A stretch of 64,000 bases of DNA from Chloroflexota bacterium (GCA_016860845.1 BOKF01000002.1:62001-126000), one strand, 5' to 3'; shown: positions 40,272 to 50,202, numbered from the stretch's first letter. Made by a program: numbers and translations. Notes: generated by a model from the sequence alone, not told the origin.

Positions 40272-43200
40272 ATGTTCAAACGACACCAACCTTCCGCCGA
40301 GGCCATTAACATCGGTATCCTGCTGAATGGGCGCTACCGGCTGCGCGAGCAAATTGGTCAGGGTGGAGCCGGAATTGTTTATAAGGCTGAAGATGAGCAG
40401 CTCCAGCGCATTGTTGCCCTCAAAGTGCTCACCGCCGATGGGGGGATGGCCGGCGACAAGCTGGCCCGCTTCCGCAGCGAGGCGCTGTCGGTGGCCCAGC
40501 TCAACCATCCCAACATTATCACCTTGTACGATTATGCCGAACAAGAAGCCCACCCTTACCTGGTCATGGAGTACATTCCCGGCCAGGATTTGTGGAGCCT
40601 GGATAACAGTTATGCCCCCAGTCTGATGCCCTTCGAGGTATCGCTGCCAATCATTGACGGCATTTTGGCCGCCCTGGAATATTCCCACACGCACCATGTC
40701 GTCCACCGCGATCTCAAACCTGAAAATGTGATGATTACACCGGAAGGACTGGTGAAGGTGATGGACTTTGGCCTGGCCCGCATCCAGGGCCAATCCCGGC
40801 TGACCCAGGAGGGCTTGGTCGCCGGGACAGCCTCTTACCTGGCCCCGGAACTGGCCCTGGGCGAGCCGGGCGACCACCGGGCCGACCTGTACGCCCTCGG
40901 CGTGATGATGTACGAACTGCTGACCGGGCGGCTGCCCTTTTCCGGCGACGACCCTCTAAGCGTCGTCTCCCAGCACATCCACGCCCCGGTTGTGCCGCCG
41001 CAGCGCTACAATCCCAATGTTTCCGATGAGTTGCAAGCCATCATTCTGAAACTGATGGCCAAGCATGCCAGCGAGCGCTATGCCAACGCGACGGAAGTCC
41101 GCCGTGACCTGGCCCCCAGCCTGGCTTATTACCGGGGTGAGGAAATGCTCCCGGCCGCCGAGGCCGTCCCCTCGCTCGGTTTGGAGGTCAGCACCACCCA
41201 GCAGGCTCTGCTCGACCGCATTTCGCGCGGCAAAATGATCGGCCGCGAAGCCGAAATGGCCGAACTGAAGCGCCGCTGGGACCGCATCCGCCGGGGTGAG
41301 TCTGATCTGGAGCCGGTGCTGCTGATTTCGGGGGAAAGCGGCATTGGCAAAACCCGGCTGCTGCGCGAGTTACAGGTTTATGCCGGGCTGCGGGATGGCT
41401 ATGTTTTGCAGGGGACAGCCCGCGAGGAGGACATGGGTACGCCCTACACCCTCTTTGCCAACGCCCTGCGCAACTACGTCCGCGAGCAGCCGGCAGACAC
41501 GCTGCGCCGCCATGCCCCCGGCTTTGTCGCTGGCGAGGTGGTCCGCCTGGCTCCCCACCTGGCCGACAAACTGGGCTACATTCCGCCCAATCCACCCCTC
41601 AGCCCCGAAGCGGAACGCGCCCGCCTGCTGGAGCAGGTCTGCCGTTTCTTCACTCATATGGCCAACGAGCGGCCGGTTCTGCTCTTATTGGATGATCTCC
41701 ACTTTGCCGATCCCGGCAGCCTGGAACTGCTGGAAACCCTGGCCCGCAATTCGGCCGGCAGCTCGCTGCTCATTGCCGGGGCCTATCGAGATGTGGCCGT
41801 CGGCGTTTCCAGTGCGGTCAACCATCATATCGCCGTCCTGGCGTTGTCGGAGCTGGTCTGCCGCATCCCTTTGAACCGCCTGCCGCAGGAGGCGGCCCGG
41901 CAGATGTTGGAGGCGCTGCTGGGCGATCCGGTCAGCGACGAATTTGCTCACTCCATTTACGATGTAACCGAAGGCAATCCCCTGTTTGTCGAAGAAGTTA
42001 TCAAAAGCCTGGCGGTTGACGGCCAGATTATCCTGCGCGAGGGTCACTGGGAGCAGCGCGATACCGGCCGCCTCCACGTGCCGGGCAGCATCAAGTCGGT
42101 GTTGGGGGGACGGCTCAAGCGGATCAAAAAATCTACCCTGGAACTGATGCAACTGGCCGCCACGATTGGCCGCAACTTTACCCTGGAACTGCTGACGGAA
42201 GCCAGCCCTTACAGTGATGAGATCATCGAGGCGGCTTTTGAGGAAGCGTTCCTGTACCAGTTGATCGAGATGAACAAGGTGGTAGACCAACCTCGAGAGG
42301 CCAGTCCCTATGGCTTGGACGTCTATTATCAGTTTCAACATGCCTTCATTCGCGAAACGTTGTACGAGGAGCTGCGCCCGCTGCGCCGCCGCCTGCTGCA
42401 CCGCCGAGTGGCAGCGGCAATGGAAAAGCTGGCCGGCGAGAAACCCATTGAGAGTCCGGCGGTCCTGGCGCATCATTTTATGGCTGGGGCGCAGGACGAA
42501 ATGGCGGTATGCTATCTGTGGCAGGCCGGCAATATTGCCCGCCAGGTCCATGCCAATGCCGAAGCGGTCGGCTATTACAGCCAAGCCCGCCAGATTCTGG
42601 AAGATGCGGCCATAGAATTGAGCGGTGAGGCGCTGCGCCTCAACCTGATCCACCGTTTTGAGCTGTTGAGCAAAGAGCGGGCCATTCTGCACCTGATGGG
42701 CGGCCGCGAGCGCGAGCTAGAGGCCCTGGAAAATTTGCAAGAAGTGGCCGAGGCGCTGAACGATCCGACCCGCTGGGTGGAGGTGATGTCGCGGCTGGCG
42801 CTGTATCACTGGCAAGTAGGGCGGCTGAACCAGGCTGAGAAGGTCGCTCGCCAGGCTTTGGAAGTCGCGCAGAAACATAACGACCGGCGCGGCGAGCAGT
42901 ACTGCCTGGAGCAAATTGCCCGCGTTTTGTGGACGCGGCGCGACGCCGAAAGCATGAGCTTTGCCGCCCAGGCCCTCTTGATTGCCCAGGAACTGGGCGA
43001 CCGGCGGCGCGAGGGCCGCCTGACGGAGCTGGTCGGCCACATCTACACCGACACCCTGCATGACCCGGAGCGGGCGGCCATTTACTTTGAGCAGGCGCTG
43101 GCGATTTGCCGCGAAACCGGCAACCGCCTGGAGGAAGCCTGGACGCTGTGGGGTATGGGCGGCCTGGCCCTGTTTGTCAACGATTATCCCCGCGCCCTCA

Positions 43201-43952
43201 GCCTGTACGAGCAGGCCAAAGAGATTGCCGAAAGTATGGGCGCAACTTTACAGGTCGGCTGGGATTGGTACGATACCGGCAATGCCTGGTATAACCTGGG
43301 CAATTACGAGCAAGCGGCCGCAGCCTACGAGCAGGCCCAGGTGATTTTCAATACCTCTCTGCACCAGCGCGGTAAAATTTATGCCCTGATTTCGCTGGGG
43401 CTGGTCTTTATGGCGACAGACCAGTTGGATGCCGCCTCCATCTATTTGGAGCAGGCCATGCGCCAGGCCGAGGAACGCCAGGACAGCACCCTGGTTTTCC
43501 GCAGCTATGAGGCGCTGGCGGCTTACTACCAATACCTGGGCGGCGACGACAACCTGACCTACGCCATCCGCCTGAGCAACCAGGTCATCAAGCTGGCCGC
43601 CGACGGCGATCAGTTTGAGCACGAGTTATTGGGCCATTTCCTGCGCAGCGCCAGCCTGTTCCAATTAAGTGAATTTGACGACGCCCTTAAAAGCTCCAGC
43701 CTAGCTGTCGGCCAGCTTGAACGGCTGACCTACATCCATTCTCTCCAGATTTCCGCGGCTGAGATTTATTACAACCACAGCCGGATCTTGGCCGCCAGCG
43801 GCCAGGACGCCCAGGCCCGGCATTATCTCCAGAAGGCCCGCGCCGAAACCATGCGCAAGGCCAACCTCATCCCCGACGAGGGACAGCGCCAGGATTTCCT
43901 GCACAATGTCGCCATCAACCGGCAGATCTTGGGAACAAGCCGGGTGAATTGA
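40272..43952 (+). CDS. Ser/Thr protein kinase fused to AAA-type ATPase and TPR repeats
   Basis: A 1226-residue signalling protein. Residues ~15-275 are a eukaryotic-like kinase: IGQGGAGIVYKAED (glycine loop), IVALKVLTAD (lysine), VVHRDLKPENVMI (catalytic loop), MDFGLA. Residues ~315-600 are an ATPase of the predicted-ATPase/guanylate-cyclase-associated type, with Walker A ISGESGIGKTRLL and Walker B PVLLLLDDLHFADPGS. The rest (~680-1220) is TPR-like repeats (ALEVAQKHNDRRGEQYCLEQ, YEQAAAAYEQAQ). Proteins with this order are typical of Chloroflexi and Myxococcota and are thought to sense signals through the repeats. No membrane segment. The gene is preceded by a strong palindrome and followed by a GC-rich repeat. 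Confidence 0.85.
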   Translation: MFKRHQPSAEAINIGILLNGRYRLREQIGQGGAGIVYKAEDEQLQRIVALKVLTADGGMAGDKLARFRSEALSVAQLNHPNIITLYDYAEQEAHPYLVMEYIPGQDLWSLDNSYAPSLMPFEVSLPIIDGILAALEYSHTHHVVHRDLKPENVMITPEGLVKVMDFGLARIQGQSRLTQEGLVAGTASYLAPELALGEPGDHRADLYALGVMMYELLTGRLPFSGDDPLSVVSQHIHAPVVPPQRYNPNVSDELQAIILKLMAKHASERYANATEVRRDLAPSLAYYRGEEMLPAAEAVPSLGLEVSTTQQALLDRISRGKMIGREAEMAELKRRWDRIRRGESDLEPVLLISGESGIGKTRLLRELQVYAGLRDGYVLQGTAREEDMGTPYTLFANALRNYVREQPADTLRRHAPGFVAGEVVRLAPHLADKLGYIPPNPPLSPEAERARLLEQVCRFFTHMANERPVLLLLDDLHFADPGSLELLETLARNSAGSSLLIAGAYRDVAVGVSSAVNHHIAVLALSELVCRIPLNRLPQEAARQMLEALLGDPVSDEFAHSIYDVTEGNPLFVEEVIKSLAVDGQIILREGHWEQRDTGRLHVPGSIKSVLGGRLKRIKKSTLELMQLAATIGRNFTLELLTEASPYSDEIIEAAFEEAFLYQLIEMNKVVDQPREASPYGLDVYYQFQHAFIRETLYEELRPLRRRLLHRRVAAAMEKLAGEKPIESPAVLAHHFMAGAQDEMAVCYLWQAGNIARQVHANAEAVGYYSQARQILEDAAIELSGEALRLNLIHRFELLSKERAILHLMGGRERELEALENLQEVAEALNDPTRWVEVMSRLALYHWQVGRLNQAEKVARQALEVAQKHNDRRGEQYCLEQIARVLWTRRDAESMSFAAQALLIAQELGDRRREGRLTELVGHIYTDTLHDPERAAIYFEQALAICRETGNRLEEAWTLWGMGGLALFVNDYPRALSLYEQAKEIAESMGATLQVGWDWYDTGNAWYNLGNYEQAAAAYEQAQVIFNTSLHQRGKIYALISLGLVFMATDQLDAASIYLEQAMRQAEERQDSTLVFRSYEALAAYYQYLGGDDNLTYAIRLSNQVIKLAADGDQFEHELLGHFLRSASLFQLSEFDDALKSSSLAVGQLERLTYIHSLQISAAEIYYNHSRILAASGQDAQARHYLQKARAETMRKANLIPDEGQRQDFLHNVAINRQILGTSRVN

Positions 43953-44097
43953 CACTTTTCTGGTGACATTTGTCAATTGATCCGATGACATTTGCCACTT
44001 TCAGCCCAGGACATTTCGGGTTTATGGTGAAGAGTGGGGATCAAACATCGAAAGAGAAGAGTTCACGAACTTGTGGCGTGCAACCAGTGATGAACAG

Positions 44098-44179
44098 CCC
44101 TCACCCCGTCGCTGGCGCGACTCCCCTCTCCCAGTGGGACGACCGTAGGGAGGGCAGAGCGAGGGGATGGGGGAGAGGG
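44098..44179. repeat. GC-rich palindromic repeat, intergenic copy
   Basis: CCCTCACCCCGTCG, CCCCTCTCCCAGTGGGACGACC and GGGGATGGGGGAGAGGG, with GTAGGGAGGG between. It is the longest copy of the family found inside genes of the left-hand element and shares TGGGACGACC with copy 7. Here it lies between two genes, ~20 bases before ATG 44200, and is the only copy I see in the chromosomal part. Confidence 0.7.
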
Positions 44180-44199
44180 CCATTTAGGAAAGGTTATTT

Positions 44200-46641
44200 A
44201 TGTTCAAGCTGCTGCTAAGTCCGCGCTGGCGCAAAGTGCTGCGCGACCTGTGGCTGACCAAAACACGGACCCTCCTGGTCGTGCTTTCGATTGCTGTGGG
44301 AGTGTTTGCCGTCGGCACGATTGCCAGCGCTCAAATTATTCTCTCCCGTGATTTGAGAGCGATGTACCTGGCGACCAATCCGGCCCAGGCGACCATCCTC
44401 ACGATTGACTCTTTTGACGACGACCTGGTCAAGGCTGTTGATGATATGCGTGAGGTGGCCGAAGCCGAGGCACGGGGCCGGATCTCGCTCCGGGTTAAGA
44501 CGGGGCCGGATGAATGGGTCACCCTCTGGCTCATTGCCGTCCCCGACTTCGACGAGATTAAGATTGACCAGTTTTGGCCGGAACAGGGCGCCTGGCCTCC
44601 GCCGGAGCACGAACTGCTCATCGAGCGGGCCGCCCTGAGTTTGGTCAAGGCCCAGGTGGGTGATACGATCCTGGTTAAAACGCCGGAGGGCAAGGAACGG
44701 CAGATGCGTATTGCCGGCCTGGCCCACGACCTCAACGCTCAGATGTATGTCTTCGGGGGGGTGGCCTACGGTTTTGCTACCTTTGATACCCTGGAATGGT
44801 TGGGCCAGGAGCGAAGCTACAATGAGCTAAGAATCGTCGTCTCCCAGGACGGGGGCCTGCCCGACCGGGCGTACATCCAGCAGGTGGCTAACAAAGTCCG
44901 GGATAAGATTGAAAACAGCGGCCGCTCGGTCTTTTTTACCTTTATTTCTGAACCTGGCCAGCCTCCACTCGACTTTCTCATTCAGGCCATCACGATCATT
45001 ATGGGCACGCTGGGGGTGTTATCGCTGCTGTTGAGCGGCTTCCTGGTGGTTAATACCATCTCGGCTTTGCTGACCCAGCAAACCTTCCAGATTGGGATGA
45101 TGAAAGCAGTGGGAGCGCGGCGGAGCCAGATTACCGGCATGTACCTGGTGATGGTGCTTATCTTTGGGCTGCTGGCCCTGCTGATTGCCGTGCCGCTAGG
45201 GGCGTTGGGAGCGCATACCTTTACCCGCTACATCGCCAGTTTTCTCAACTTCGACATTACCAACTTTAGGCTACCGCCGGAGGTGCTGGGTCTGCAAGTG
45301 GCGGTAGGGCTGCTGGTCCCTCTGCTGGCTGCCCTTTACCCGGTTATGATGGGCACCAGGATCACTGCGCGGGAAGCGATGAGTCCTTATGGCCTGGGCC
45401 GGGGACGTTTTGGCACGAGCAGACTGGATCGGCTGCTGATCGGCTCACAGACCGGAAGCACACAGCGCCCTTTGCTGCTGCGGTGGCGACTGCCCCGCCC
45501 TCTACTGCTTTCGTTACGCAACACGTTTCGGCGGAAGGGCCGCCTGGCGCTGACACTGACCACGTTGATTTTGGGCGGGGCGATTTTTATTGCCGTGTTC
45601 AGCGTGCGGGCTTCCTTGATCGGCACGCTGGACAATTGGCTGAGCTATTTCCAATTTGACGTGGACGTTCAATTTGACCGTGATTACCGTATCGAACGGA
45701 TCAAGCGAGAGACGCTCAAGGTGCCGGGCGTGGTTGAAGTAGAGCCATGGGGCTTTTACAATACGCGCCGCCAGCGTCCCGACGGCAGCGACAGCGATAA
45801 CATCATGCTCATGGCTCCGCCGGCGGAAACGAGGCTGGTCAAACCCACCATCGTGGAGGGCCGCTGGCTCCGGCCAAACGATCAGCATGCGGTCGTGGTC
45901 AATACCCTTCTCCTTAGAGATGAACCTGACCTGCACGTCGGCAGTGAGCTGACGCTTAAAATCGAGGGGCGGGAGGAGAAATTCCACGTGGTGGGGGTAG
46001 CGACAGGCGGGGTGATGATGCCGCTGATTTTTGTCAGTTACCCTGATTTTGCCCGCGCCGCCCACAAGGTTGGCCTGGCCGACTTTGCGGTGATTACCAC
46101 GCAGCAGCACGATTTTGCCTTTCAACAAAAAACGGCCCGGGCCATGGAACAGCACTATGAACGGATCGGGCTGGGAATCGAGATTGTAGAAATGGTCGCC
46201 CAGGAACGGGCTGAGGCGGAAGCCATGTTTGAGGTGATTGTGGTCCTGCTCTTGATTATGGCTGTCCTCCTGGCGGTGATCGGCGGCCTGGGGTTGATGG
46301 GCACGATGAGTATCAATGTCCTGGAGCGGACCCGCGAAATCGGGGTGATGCGGGCCATTGGCGCTTCCAATGCTTCCGTCCGGCAGATTTTTATCGTTGA
46401 AGGGCTGATCATCGGCGTTCTCAGTTGGGCGGTTGGCGCTGTCCTGGCTTATCCCATCAGCAAACTTCTCAGCGACGCCGTTGGGCAGCAGTTCTTGAGC
46501 ACCCCGCTCGACTACACCTTTTCTATCAGCGGGGTATTGATCTGGCTGGTGGTCGTGGTTTTCCTGTCTGCCCTGGCCAGTTTCCTCCCGGCCTGGAACG
46601 CCTCGCGCCTGACCGTGCGCGAGGTGCTGGCCTACGAGTAA
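44200..46641 (+). CDS. ABC-transporter-type FtsX/MacB-like permease
   Basis: An 813-residue inner-membrane protein with two FtsX domains. The first helix (TLLVVLSIAVGVFAVGTIAS, about 22-41) leads to a periplasmic domain (~55-250), three helices (~262-370, LGVLSLLLSGFLVVNTISAL), a second copy of the same unit (first helix ~450, periplasmic ~475-665, helices ~685-800; GGLGLMGTMSINVLERTREI). Such permeases work with an ATPase in lipoprotein or peptide export or cell-surface signalling. No ATP-binding gene adjoins, so the partner is elsewhere. GGAAAGG precedes the ATG. Confidence 0.85.
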   Translation: MFKLLLSPRWRKVLRDLWLTKTRTLLVVLSIAVGVFAVGTIASAQIILSRDLRAMYLATNPAQATILTIDSFDDDLVKAVDDMREVAEAEARGRISLRVKTGPDEWVTLWLIAVPDFDEIKIDQFWPEQGAWPPPEHELLIERAALSLVKAQVGDTILVKTPEGKERQMRIAGLAHDLNAQMYVFGGVAYGFATFDTLEWLGQERSYNELRIVVSQDGGLPDRAYIQQVANKVRDKIENSGRSVFFTFISEPGQPPLDFLIQAITIIMGTLGVLSLLLSGFLVVNTISALLTQQTFQIGMMKAVGARRSQITGMYLVMVLIFGLLALLIAVPLGALGAHTFTRYIASFLNFDITNFRLPPEVLGLQVAVGLLVPLLAALYPVMMGTRITAREAMSPYGLGRGRFGTSRLDRLLIGSQTGSTQRPLLLRWRLPRPLLLSLRNTFRRKGRLALTLTTLILGGAIFIAVFSVRASLIGTLDNWLSYFQFDVDVQFDRDYRIERIKRETLKVPGVVEVEPWGFYNTRRQRPDGSDSDNIMLMAPPAETRLVKPTIVEGRWLRPNDQHAVVVNTLLLRDEPDLHVGSELTLKIEGREEKFHVVGVATGGVMMPLIFVSYPDFARAAHKVGLADFAVITTQQHDFAFQQKTARAMEQHYERIGLGIEIVEMVAQERAEAEAMFEVIVVLLLIMAVLLAVIGGLGLMGTMSINVLERTREIGVMRAIGASNASVRQIFIVEGLIIGVLSWAVGAVLAYPISKLLSDAVGQQFLSTPLDYTFSISGVLIWLVVVVFLSALASFLPAWNASRLTVREVLAYE

Positions 46642-46725
46642 CGAATTGATTTCACTTTCACCCACACCAAGGGGGCGTACCGACCGGAGTGCGCCCCCCT
46701 GCCTCGCTTCATCTCGACTCAAGCT

Positions 46726-46815
46726 ACAGTTAATCCCGATCCCCTTTTCGGTTAATCTCGATCCCTTTTACCCTTGATCTTGAAGCGATCTACGGTTAAT
46801 CTCGATCCCTTTTTT
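46726..46815. repeat. Three direct copies of GGTTAATCTCGATCCCTTTT-like units
   Basis: Copies at about 46729-46748 (AGTTAATCCCGATCCCCTTT), 46751-46770 and 46795-46814. The last two are identical over 20 bases. The spacers (2 and 24 bases) differ, so it is not a CRISPR array. It may be binding sites related to the nearby rolling-circle transposase remnant. Confidence 0.55.
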
Positions 46816-47018
46816 GGTTACTCGATAATAATTTGGTTCGGTTTCCTGATAACGCTGGAATTTAGACAGGAAATGTGGTATTATGAGGATGTCTGATAAT
46901 CCAATAGTCGGATTTCCTGCTAATTCAAAATTCGAGGAAACATCCGTTCTACAGTGAGGGTTGAATTGCTCAAAGGAGTCGTCACGAGCCTATGGCACAC
47001 CACCAATAATGAAAATAT

Positions 47019-47074
47019 GTAGGGGCACGGCCTTGCGCCTGCCCTGCGTGGGCGACCGCGAGGGTCGCCCCTAC
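47019..47074. repeat. GTAGGGGC inverted repeat
   Basis: GTAGGGGCACGGCC (47019-) and GGTCGCCCCTAC (-47074) with GC-rich middle; ends are perfectly complementary over 8 bases. A common style of short interspersed repeat. Confidence 0.55.
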
Positions 47075-47192
47075 GCCAAATGTTCTATTTTCAGAAGAGG
47101 ATAAAGGCGTAAAGTAAAGCGTTAAATAATGAGCTAATACTTCCACCCGCTAATCCTTCGATGCCTGTCCTCAGTAACTACATCACCCATCA

Positions 47193-47822
47193 CAGCAGAT
47201 CGAAGAACATGTTCATCTGCACTGCATCGTGACTGGGGGCGGGCTGCGATTGGATGGGCAGCAGTCGGTCAAGTCTAAAAGCAGCCACTATCTGCTCAAT
47301 GTGGTCGAGCTGTCGGCAGCCTATCGGGATCGGTTGTTGCACGGGATCGAGCGGCGGGTGGAGCGGCAGGAAATAGTCCTGGCCGATACAGCCGCAGAAG
47401 AGGCATTGGCCCCCTTGTTGGTCGAACTGCGGGTCAAGCAGTGGGAAGTGTTCATCAAGCCCTTTGCCACGTCGGAAGTGGTGACGGAGTACCTGAGCCG
47501 CTATGTCCGTCAGGTGGCCCTCTCCAATTACCGGCTGGAGAGTATAGACCAGGGCCAGGTGCGCTTTCGCTACTATGACAACCGGAAGCGGACCGAGGTG
47601 GGGGAGAAGGGCAAAGAGAAAGTGTTGATCGTAACGGGGGAGGAGTTTATCCGCCGTTTTTTGTTACACATTGCCCGCCCGCAATCGGCTAAACCGCAGG
47701 GCGTTGGATGGCAAAACTCAATCTGGCAAAACTATACGGATGTGGATTTGGTTGTTGTTGAAGGAGACGTAATAAATGCATATCCGATTCGTTCAAGCCG
47801 GATGCAAAAAGACCTACTATGA
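47193..47822 (+). pseudogene. Truncated IS91-family (Y2/HUH) transposase
   Basis: About 210 residues of a rolling-circle transposase remain. HVHLHCIVTGGGL contains the HUH histidines followed by the family's GGGL block, and VTEYLSRYVRQVALSNYRL has the two catalytic tyrosines (Y-x3-Y) with the family context YLxRYxxxxAxSNxRL; then VRFRYYDNRKR. The N-terminal zinc ribbon and first helical part are missing, and an in-frame TAA lies shortly upstream of 47193. The usual end ori and ter sequences were not found. It probably brought in the AT-richer gene that follows. Confidence 0.78.
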
Positions 47823-47860
47823 CAGGTAAGCGAGGACGAATCGCATAGGGAGGCAAGAAG

Positions 47861-49906
47861 ATGAGACGGGGCCTTACTATCACACTGGCTTTGGTGTTGG
47901 CGTCCTGGTTAGTAGTGGATTTGTATACGCGGCCCAGGGCGTCCTTTACTATGACAGAAATGCTGGATCATCCCACTGACAGATTATTCATCATAAATCA
48001 TCTTGCAGGGGATGACCTGGAAGCCTATTTTGAGTATGATGCAGACTTGATCTCCCATACAAGCCAAACTTATGCTATTGACTTTTCGACTGGGGAATCC
48101 ACCAAAGTAGGGTTGGGACAGGTGTTCGCAGAAAAACCTCCTCCCGATGAATGTACCGCCGGCATAGCTGACGGCGACGTAACTATTGACGGCCGACCTT
48201 TGCTGTGGAAACTGCGAAATGAGAGTGACGTGACCAATGACATACATTATTTTATCTCAGGCGTCGAGCACTATCCAGGACTTGGCCCGGCCACATATAG
48301 CTACCTGGGAATGGGACCTGCGAATGATTCTCCTGAAGGACCGGTTCGTCAGGGTCTGAATTCCCAAGGCCTGGCCGTTGGATGGAATGTGCTCAATAGC
48401 AGCGGATGGCAATTGCTTCACCATCAAGCTCTGGGGTACTACAACACCGTAAGTCAAGTGCGAACGTACGTGAATAAGATGACGAATCTTTCGACGTATA
48501 ACTATTTTATTGATATTGGTGGAGAGGCCGCCTTATGGGAGAGTCAGACTGGCTTGGATCAGCATTGGGAGTACAATACCCGCGCCCCAGCCCGGGACAG
48601 CCAGTGGATTGATGTTGACAATGCTGATGGTGATGACAATTACACGACCGGTATTGATGTAACACTTTCTGGCTGGGTAGTGCGAGCCAATACACCTGGT
48701 CACTTTAACACTAATGGTACCGACGATCTTGGTAACACTGACCGCTACAAGGTGGGGCGAGATGTAATTGGATCCTTGATCTACAACAATGGACTTGGCA
48801 CTGCTCTCTCTGCGAAACCCCTGGCAACGAGTTTCTTCCGCCATAATGCATTGGCAATAGACACTACCGTATCCAACATGATAGTTCAGGGTGTGCTGCC
48901 CACAGAAGATCCAAGACTCTCGACAATGTGGGTGTTGTTGGGGCACAGCGAAACCGGCATTTTTGTGCCTGTGTGGCTTCATGGTGTCGAATCCGGTGGG
49001 GCGAGTCACGTGCCACAATACCTCGATAATGGCGATGACGGGGTATGTGTCTACACCCCAGCCAAAGGCATGCACAATGCAGGCTTCAATCAAACTAACG
49101 TCCAGGCCCGCACCTTGCCATTCGAAGAGCACCTGTTTGATGTGGTGAACAATACGTTGCTACCCGATTGGCGCAGCCGGGATTGGACAGATGTTGCCGT
49201 CGTCACCACTATCGGTGAGGAAATGAAGCGTGTCCAGGAACAGACGGATGCAGATGCATATTGGCACCTGAAATATTTGTATGATAATAGTGCCACAAGT
49301 AACTATGCCCCAATGGTCTCCATTGACTCTGTTTCTTACAACGAGCTGGAAGCTACATTTTCTGTAACAACCTCCGATGCAGACGACGACATCCTGACTT
49401 ATCTATTTAACTACGGCGATGGTCAGATTAGCTCTAATGAGACACACAAATACGCCCAAGGCGGTCACTATCTTGTTTCCTGCACGGTTACTGATAGTCA
49501 TGGCATTTCACAGACTGATTGGTTTTTTGTCACAGTAGTTGGGACACCAAAATTGGCTATTACTAAAACGGCACATTTGAACAATAATCCAGTCCAACCT
49601 GGCGAATCTCTTACCTATACCATTGTCGTGGCTAATAATGGCAATAGCGATGCTACTGGCGTGATCATCAGTGATACTTTACCGACCTACATTAATGGTT
49701 CTGATCTTAATCAGACGATAAATATCACTGCTGGTGATAGTGTGACCTTTACACTCAGCGTTACTTTATCGAATAGTGTGCCATTTGGAGAAATTATTAC
49801 TAACACCGCCTTCTTTTCCTACACCTTTGGTAGTGGTCAAGATAGTAATGTTTTTTCTGTTAAAGAGGAAAGCAAAGCGTATCTACCAGTTATTTTGAAA
49901 AATTAG
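47861..49906 (+). CDS. Secreted Ntn-hydrolase-like protein with PKD and DUF11 domains
   Basis: A 681-residue exported protein with a signal peptide (residues 1-~25). Residues ~97-470 resemble peptidase C45/acyl-coenzyme A:6-aminopenicillanic-acid-type N-terminal nucleophile hydrolases: C98 in DECTAGIADG followed by GRPLLWKLRNES would become the nucleophile after self-cleavage. Residues ~488-560 form a PKD domain (LFNYGDGQISSNETHKYAQG) and ~565-670 a DUF11 repeat (LTYTIVVANNGNSDATGVII, VTFTLSV). It ends YLPVILKN, a motif seen at the ends of many Chloroflexi surface proteins. Lower GC than its surroundings and a transposase remnant upstream point to gene transfer. Confidence 0.68.
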   Translation: MRRGLTITLALVLASWLVVDLYTRPRASFTMTEMLDHPTDRLFIINHLAGDDLEAYFEYDADLISHTSQTYAIDFSTGESTKVGLGQVFAEKPPPDECTAGIADGDVTIDGRPLLWKLRNESDVTNDIHYFISGVEHYPGLGPATYSYLGMGPANDSPEGPVRQGLNSQGLAVGWNVLNSSGWQLLHHQALGYYNTVSQVRTYVNKMTNLSTYNYFIDIGGEAALWESQTGLDQHWEYNTRAPARDSQWIDVDNADGDDNYTTGIDVTLSGWVVRANTPGHFNTNGTDDLGNTDRYKVGRDVIGSLIYNNGLGTALSAKPLATSFFRHNALAIDTTVSNMIVQGVLPTEDPRLSTMWVLLGHSETGIFVPVWLHGVESGGASHVPQYLDNGDDGVCVYTPAKGMHNAGFNQTNVQARTLPFEEHLFDVVNNTLLPDWRSRDWTDVAVVTTIGEEMKRVQEQTDADAYWHLKYLYDNSATSNYAPMVSIDSVSYNELEATFSVTTSDADDDILTYLFNYGDGQISSNETHKYAQGGHYLVSCTVTDSHGISQTDWFFVTVVGTPKLAITKTAHLNNNPVQPGESLTYTIVVANNGNSDATGVIISDTLPTYINGSDLNQTINITAGDSVTFTLSVTLSNSVPFGEIITNTAFFSYTFGSGQDSNVFSVKEESKAYLPVILKN

Positions 49907-50202
49907 CCTTATTTCAGCTACTTGAAGACCCGTTTCTAATCAGCAAATCTGCAAAGCATTCGGCCATTGTCGTAGAAAACTATTTTCCACTGATGGTCAT
50001 GTGGGAAGTATATAGAGAGCACTAAATCCCAAAGAGGCCATAAAATATCCGCAACCCTCTAGACTGCTCAGCCAGTTCGGGAGGCAACCGCCTTTAACAG
50101 ACGTTAAATGAAAAACCCGGCCTACAATCAACTGAGTTGTTAGAATAAACCCACCAAACCGGACCAATTCAGCCAAGACAGGTAATGCCGACCAAAATAA
50201 AG
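49907..50202. other. Intergenic region without a recognised gene
   Basis: About 300 bases, AT-richer than average. No promoter, terminator or RNA gene could be supported. It separates the island gene from the methyltransferase remnant. Confidence 0.5.

Larger units (their letters stand above)
46642..47192. other. Gene-free region with short repeats (start of a decayed island)
   Basis: About 550 bases without a gene. It holds a direct-repeat cluster (46726-46815), a GTAGGGGC inverted repeat (47019-47074), and otherwise AT-richer sequence than the flanks. It leads into the IS91-type remnant. Confidence 0.55.

Noticed and set aside
41685..42692. A 335-codon open frame opposite the kinase-ATPase gene
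   Set aside because: It mirrors the codons of a clearly coding gene with intact kinase, ATPase and TPR motifs.
40272..46641. The kinase-ATPase gene and FtsX-like permease as one signalling operon
   Set aside because: They are about 250 bases apart with a palindromic repeat between them and no shared function can be argued from sequence.
45514..46722. A 402-codon minus-strand frame
   Set aside because: It is antisense to the FtsX-like permease; its Arg/His/Pro-rich composition is that of a shadow frame.
46726..46815. Direct repeats considered as a CRISPR array
   Set aside because: Only three units, unequal spacers of 2 and 24 bases and no cas genes.
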